64,000 nt of DNA from the NCBI GenBank assembly GCA_030549335.1, contig CM060191.1, positions 60,461,947 through 60,525,946 of the forward strand, given 5' to 3'. Of the stretch, positions 59,718 to 64,000 are shown one piece after another. This stretch comes from Pontederia crassipes (Eukaryota; Streptophyta; Magnoliopsida; Commelinales; Pontederiaceae). Position 1 is the stretch's first letter; every line of letters starts with the position of its first letter. Under the pieces are notes generated by a model. The model did not search any database. It worked only from the letters and a program-made list of their open reading frames with translations, and had not been told where the DNA came from. The position numbers were made by a program, and so were the translations under genes.

Positions 59718-62700
59718 CTATCTTCCTCGAACCGACGTAATCGTGAGGTCATTGACGGAGAAGTGGGGCGGCGCACAGCTCTCCTCTGACACGAAAACGG
59801 GCTGCCTTGGCGTTGGAAGAACTCCTGCTTGACTGCCCAGCATGAGAATGACCGACTGCATATCAGGTCGATCGCCGGCGCGGTCCTGGACGCATAAGAG
59901 CCCTATGTTGATACACCTGATTGCTTGCCGCGTCGAGCAAGTTGTTGTTATTGATGGGTCGACCAGTTCTTGCGTTCTATCTTCATTCCACAGCTGCCAC
60001 ACCTGCAGATCGAGTAAACACAATCCAACATAAGTTATTACTGCAAGAAATATATTTGTTTTGCAGTAGTTAAACTATATATGAGTCTGTTGCTTACGTA
60101 TCCAACAATATTAAGGCAGCTCGTCTGATGGAAAGTGCTGTTCTTTAGGCCCGTTACGATCTCCAGGAGTAAGATTCCGAAGCTGTAGACATCAGACTTG
60201 TCCGAGAAAAGGCCTTCCATTGCATACTCAGGAGACATGTAGCCCCTGCAAGAATCAAATTAGCTTTCATCATGAAGGAAGATTTTGCAAGAGAACATGA
60301 GCTAGTTGGCAGTATAATTTCTGAGTGGCAGTGCTCACAAGGTGCCGACGACACGCCCAGTGCTGTCTTGGTTTTGATCGCCTCCAAAGATTTTTGCCAT
60401 TCCGAAGTCGGAGATCTTTGGATTCATATCAGAGTCCAATAAGATGTTGCTGGCCTTTAGATCACGGTGGACAACTCGGAGCCGTGAATCCCTATGCAGA
60501 TACAGTAGTCCACGAGCGATCCCCTCTATGATTTTGAAGCGGCGATTCCAGTCAAGCGTTGCTTTCCTCTCAGCGTCTGCTAAGAAATACATAAGATCTT
60601 GATCAGAGCACCGCCATCTTTTGATTAATCTCTCGTTAGCAGCGATTTATTTCACTCGTCTGTGTTTAATTGTTATGAGAAAGATAATAGCATATATATA
60701 AGTAAGCAATCGCATTATCCTTTTCTTACCGAAAAGAATGGCATCTAAGCTTTTGTTAGGCATGTACTCGTAGATAAGCATCTTTTCTTCTCCATCAATG
60801 CACCAACCAAGCAATCTGACCAGGTTTCTATGTTGCAATTTCGCAATGAGTATGACTTCAGTCTTGAACTCCTCTGAACCCTGTCCAGAAGTCTTCGAGA
60901 GTCTTTTCACAGCTACCATCTCCCCTCCGGGTAATTCTCCCTGAAATCACCCCATAAGTTAACAATACTCTAGTCATTCATTTGGATTAAAAAAACTACG
61001 CTATTTAAACAAAGAAATTACTACACAAAACAAAATCCATGAATCCATCCTCCTGGACCTCTGATATTCTTTTGCCTAATAATATGTGCTGATTCTTATT
61101 GATCCGAAAAATAAAAAGATAATATTATTAACAGAATGCAAATAGCTTCGCTTGAACTGAACGTTACTTTTAGGCTTGCGTGGAACTTCGTGTACCTTGT
61201 AAACATGGCCGAAACCTCCCTCACCGAGCTTATTCCCATCACTAAAGTTATCAGTAGCAGATGATATGCTACTCAAAGTAAACAATGGTAGTTCAGATCG
61301 TTCATTTTCTCGTCCGTCTTCTCCATACTCACTCGCATCTGAGGCACGCAACTTGGGGGCCTTAATCGAGTATATGCTGCCCGACACTATTTGTTCTTGC
61401 TGCTTCTCTTTCCAACGATCTACAAAAGAAAAAAATGCCACAGTTGTGTACATGTGAGGACAAATTAATATATCCGCTGACGCCGACACAGCAACAAAAG
61501 AATCATGTGAACTTTACCTTGTAGTTTCCCTTTGCATTTCCACCAAAGGATGAAACAGATAACCACGAGGAATGCCCCGCCCAAGGTGGATGCTATGACA
61601 ATTGCTTTCCATGACTTCTTAGAACTGATTACTGCGGAAAATGGAAAAGGATAATACTGATTAATTTATTCTTGTGCAAACACATATATTGTGATAAGTT
61701 TAAACTCTGAACTCGTTTGCTAGACAGAAATGAAACTGCATACCCAAGTCAGATCGTGAAATCTTGACGTAGAGATCGTAGCCATCCTGCTGCCTTTGAG
61801 GAAACTGGTAGATGTCAATGAGGTCGCGGACCCAGACCAGACATCCAATGCCATTAACCAGCGCGTAGGCGTTGCAGGTGCAGTTGTTCAAGCACGCGTT
61901 CTGGCATCCCGCCACATCCTGCACGTCGAAGGTCGAATCCCAATCGGCGAGGTCCGGCACCTTCACATGCGGTAACTTGAAGAACCCGACCCCGCTCTTG
62001 TTCTGGGGGCACGACAGGAGGGTCTTGCGCACGCACCCTCCCGACCAATTTCCCTGCCTCCATTCTTCGCTCGACTTCGGCTCGAACCCTTGCAGGCAAT
62101 TGCACGTCGTCGTCGTCGTCTCGTTGCTGCACACGCCATAGACCCCGCATTTGCCGTAGATCTCGCACTCGCTGGTAGGTTGCACCCAGACGGTGGTCCA
62201 TTCTTGGTTTTCTTCAGAGAGCAAACTTGTCCTCTCCACTCCGTTCCATTCCATGACGAACCGCAGGAGGGTGTTGTTCGGCGGGGCATACGTGTAGTAC
62301 ATGAGCCCGTTGTCATTAGTCACCAGCTGGAAGCCATACAGGGAGAGAGCCCTCATGGCAGTGCCTATGAAGGTCGACTTATTCCACTGCCCGGACCTCC
62401 ATCTGATAACAGCTCCATCCCACATGAAGAGTTGACCAGATTCACTGGGGTCGAGGCCCAAGGAGTAGCTCCCCGGCGAAGGGTCATTGGGGCTCTTCCA
62501 CGACGTGAACAGAAGGCTCTTGTGGTCGGTGAGGTTGAGGCTAATCTTCATTCTGGGGAGAAATGTGTCCCCGGGGTGGTCGAAGCTCTCCCAAAGTGAG
62601 AACTCTTGTCCATTACTGCTGGTCGCGGAACGAAGGATGAGGTTGCTCGTGTTAGCGAGCTGCGCGGTGGTGTTGATCGGCGCCGCAGAAGAGTTGGTCG

Positions 62701-63070
62701 TCCACTTGACGTTGCCGCTGCCGTCGAGGAGCACCAGGTCGCCAGTGCTGTTCGAAATGGAAAGAACGCCAGAGGAGTCGGCGATTGGAGCTTCTCGGTT
62801 CGCGACCCAGACCACGGTCCGCGGCGTAATATTCTGGTACCATATGCCGAGATAGCGGCGCGTGGAGTTGCCAGGGCTGAAGAAGCCGAGCACGAAGATG
62901 CCATCGGCCGACACGAGGGTTTGACTATCGACGTCGGAGATGGTTTGCCCTGGCGTTAAGGTGTCTGACGTCGTCGCATGAGAGGAGGACAAAAGGTTGA
63001 AGAAGACAAGCGTGCAATAGAGAACCAGTAACTTTTGGAAGAACAATGGACGAACAATTGGGAAGACCAT
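59718..63070 (-). CDS. G-type lectin S-receptor-like serine/threonine-protein kinase, 7 exons, 848 aa
   Basis: Exons in coding order: 63070-61744, 61631-61518, 61419-61196, 60940-60730, 60576-60339, 60245-60098, 60002-59718. Every intron is GT-AG and the phases join to 2,547 bases including the stop, so the gene looks intact. Signal peptide about 1-32; B-lectin about 34-165; S-locus glycoprotein domain about 205-315; EGF-like and PAN about 299-438 (PAN cysteines near 389-410); membrane segment about 452-473; kinase from about 540 with glycine loop GEGGFG (546-551), Lys567, Glu583, HRD 662-664, DFG 682-684, SPE 709-711. All catalytic residues are present, so an active RD kinase is expected. 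Such plasma-membrane receptors act in recognition, often in immunity; the ligand is unknown. The start ATG lies in AACATGG. The seven-exon layout and length fit the SD1 class. Confidence 0.93.
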
Positions 63071-64000
63071 GTTGTGAGCAGGGGCAAAGAAAGCATTGGT
63101 CCTCTGCTGCTGTGGCTGCTGCTTACAGAGATGCTCACTACCAAGTCATATGACAAGGATGACAATTACACAGCCCTTCTTCTTCCTTCGCTCATTCCAC
63201 CAACGAGTGTCGAACTTTAACACAAAGGATGGAAATCAGAAAAAAAAAAACAGAGTGAAAAGAAAACACAGAGAGAGAACAAAAGAGGAAAGAGGGAGAT
63301 CACATGACAGGCAAGATCTATAAATCTATCTTCCGGAGGAGTAAGCAACTATAATAAATCATATGAAAGAAATTTTGATTCTACTGACTAAAAGATGCAT
63401 CTATAGAATTGTAAGGAGAAAAAAAAAGAGAAATCATGAAAAAAAAACTTAATTCCCAATTTAATTTTTTGCAGGAACCACAAATGAATTGCGATTGACA
63501 GGATTCAAGAATACAGGCGTCAATCACCTGCAGGAAGGAATGGATGAACAGTATCCAAGTCTTGTGTGCTCTTTCCCTTCTATGGTCTCTCTCTCCCCAC
63601 TCTCTCTCTCTCTTTTTTGATAAATTGTGATACGAGATTGAACGCAGAAGGGAAAGTCAGGTTTGCCCTTCAATTGTCAACATTTTATGAGCGAATGTAA
63701 CCGTCCCATAGTAACAAGTGAGCAATTTCTTCATTTTTTTTTTTTTGCAGTGAGTGTTTTGACTTTTTCGAAAGATAACGCCGCCAGTTCGGAAGCACGT
63801 GTGGATGACTAGTCAACACATGCCGATGGAAATGGTTCAAGTCAGCACACCTTGAATTCTTGAGATATATCTCAGGTCCAAGTGGATCGCACATCTTTGG
63901 CTGCTGTCTTTGATTATTTTGGTCGATGTTTTAAAAATATGTTCGGATCGACGGGTTGTCCAATCGAGAATTAATTATAAATTTAGTCTGATTTAATATT
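63071..64000 (-). promoter_or_regulatory. Upstream region of the receptor kinase
   Basis: The 5' flank holds a CT-rich tract (plus strand 63586-63615, GA-rich on the gene strand), an A-rich patch at 63240-63300 and two TTGACT W-box cores in opposite orientation (63759-63764 plus strand; 63811-63816 minus strand), which WRKY factors of defence genes can bind. Such hexamers also occur by chance. I could not place a TATA box or transcription start with confidence. Confidence 0.35.

Noticed and set aside
62090-62599. 169-codon plus-strand frame
   Set aside because: Antisense to the GC-rich first exon of the receptor kinase; a shadow of its codon composition with no domain.
63759-63816. Pair of W-box cores as a defined defence promoter element
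   Set aside because: Hexamers this short occur often by chance; kept only as a remark in the upstream-region entry.

Overview
This is plant nuclear DNA: AT-rich, full of nested LTR retrotransposons, with one intact intron-containing host gene. That gene (59.7-63.1 kb, minus strand) is a G-type lectin S-receptor-like serine/threonine kinase of 7 exons and 848 residues. Its GC-rich first exon inside AT-rich introns and flanks is more typical of monocots than of most dicots, but that is only a hint. I did not identify a species.

Layout. 1-3.8 kb: an old Ty1/copia element on the plus strand, with its 5' LTR cut by the window edge. 3.8-9.4 kb: AT-rich intergenic DNA with two candidate TIR elements and an (ATG)35 microsatellite. 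9.4-16.4 kb: an old minus-strand copia element with 238-bp LTRs (about 13% diverged); inside it lie plus-strand copia remains and a short RTE-type retroposon with a 12-bp target duplication. 16.4-22.7 kb: AT-rich intergenic DNA with a degenerate tandem repeat and a 510-bp fold-back element (19.8-20.3 kb).

23.1-53.4 kb is a four-layer nest. An old copia LTR (23.09-24.10 plus 53.11-53.42 kb) was split by a minus-strand Sirevirus-like copia element (24.1-53.1 kb). The 3' LTR of that element was split by a plus-strand Athila-like Ty3 element without recognisable gag-pol (24.25-46.30 kb, LTRs about 6% diverged). That element then received a solo copia LTR (26.4-27.6 kb) and a minus-strand Athila-like element (28.77-43.11 kb) with 1,693-bp LTRs about 2.2% diverged and a perfect 5-bp target duplication. 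LTR divergence agrees with the nesting order.

53.8-55.9 kb: another solo LTR and a roughly 470-bp tandem repeat. 56.04-56.63 kb: a 555-bp retroposon with a 16-bp target duplication; only its 3' third looks like a known RTE/Au-type tail. 56.6-59.7 kb: intergenic. 59.7-63.1 kb: the receptor kinase. 63.1-64.0 kb: its upstream region.

The most noteworthy signals are four. Arrays of a short CGGCCGTAA-type motif fill only the noncoding parts of the Athila-like element. The polypurine tract is duplicated in both Athila-like elements. An extra-ORF signature with identical spacing occurs in a Ty3 and in a copia element. The 555-bp retroposon looks chimeric. All LTR-element statements are descriptions of fossils. 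Ages use the commonly quoted grass rate of 1.3e-8 substitutions per site per year and are only indicative.
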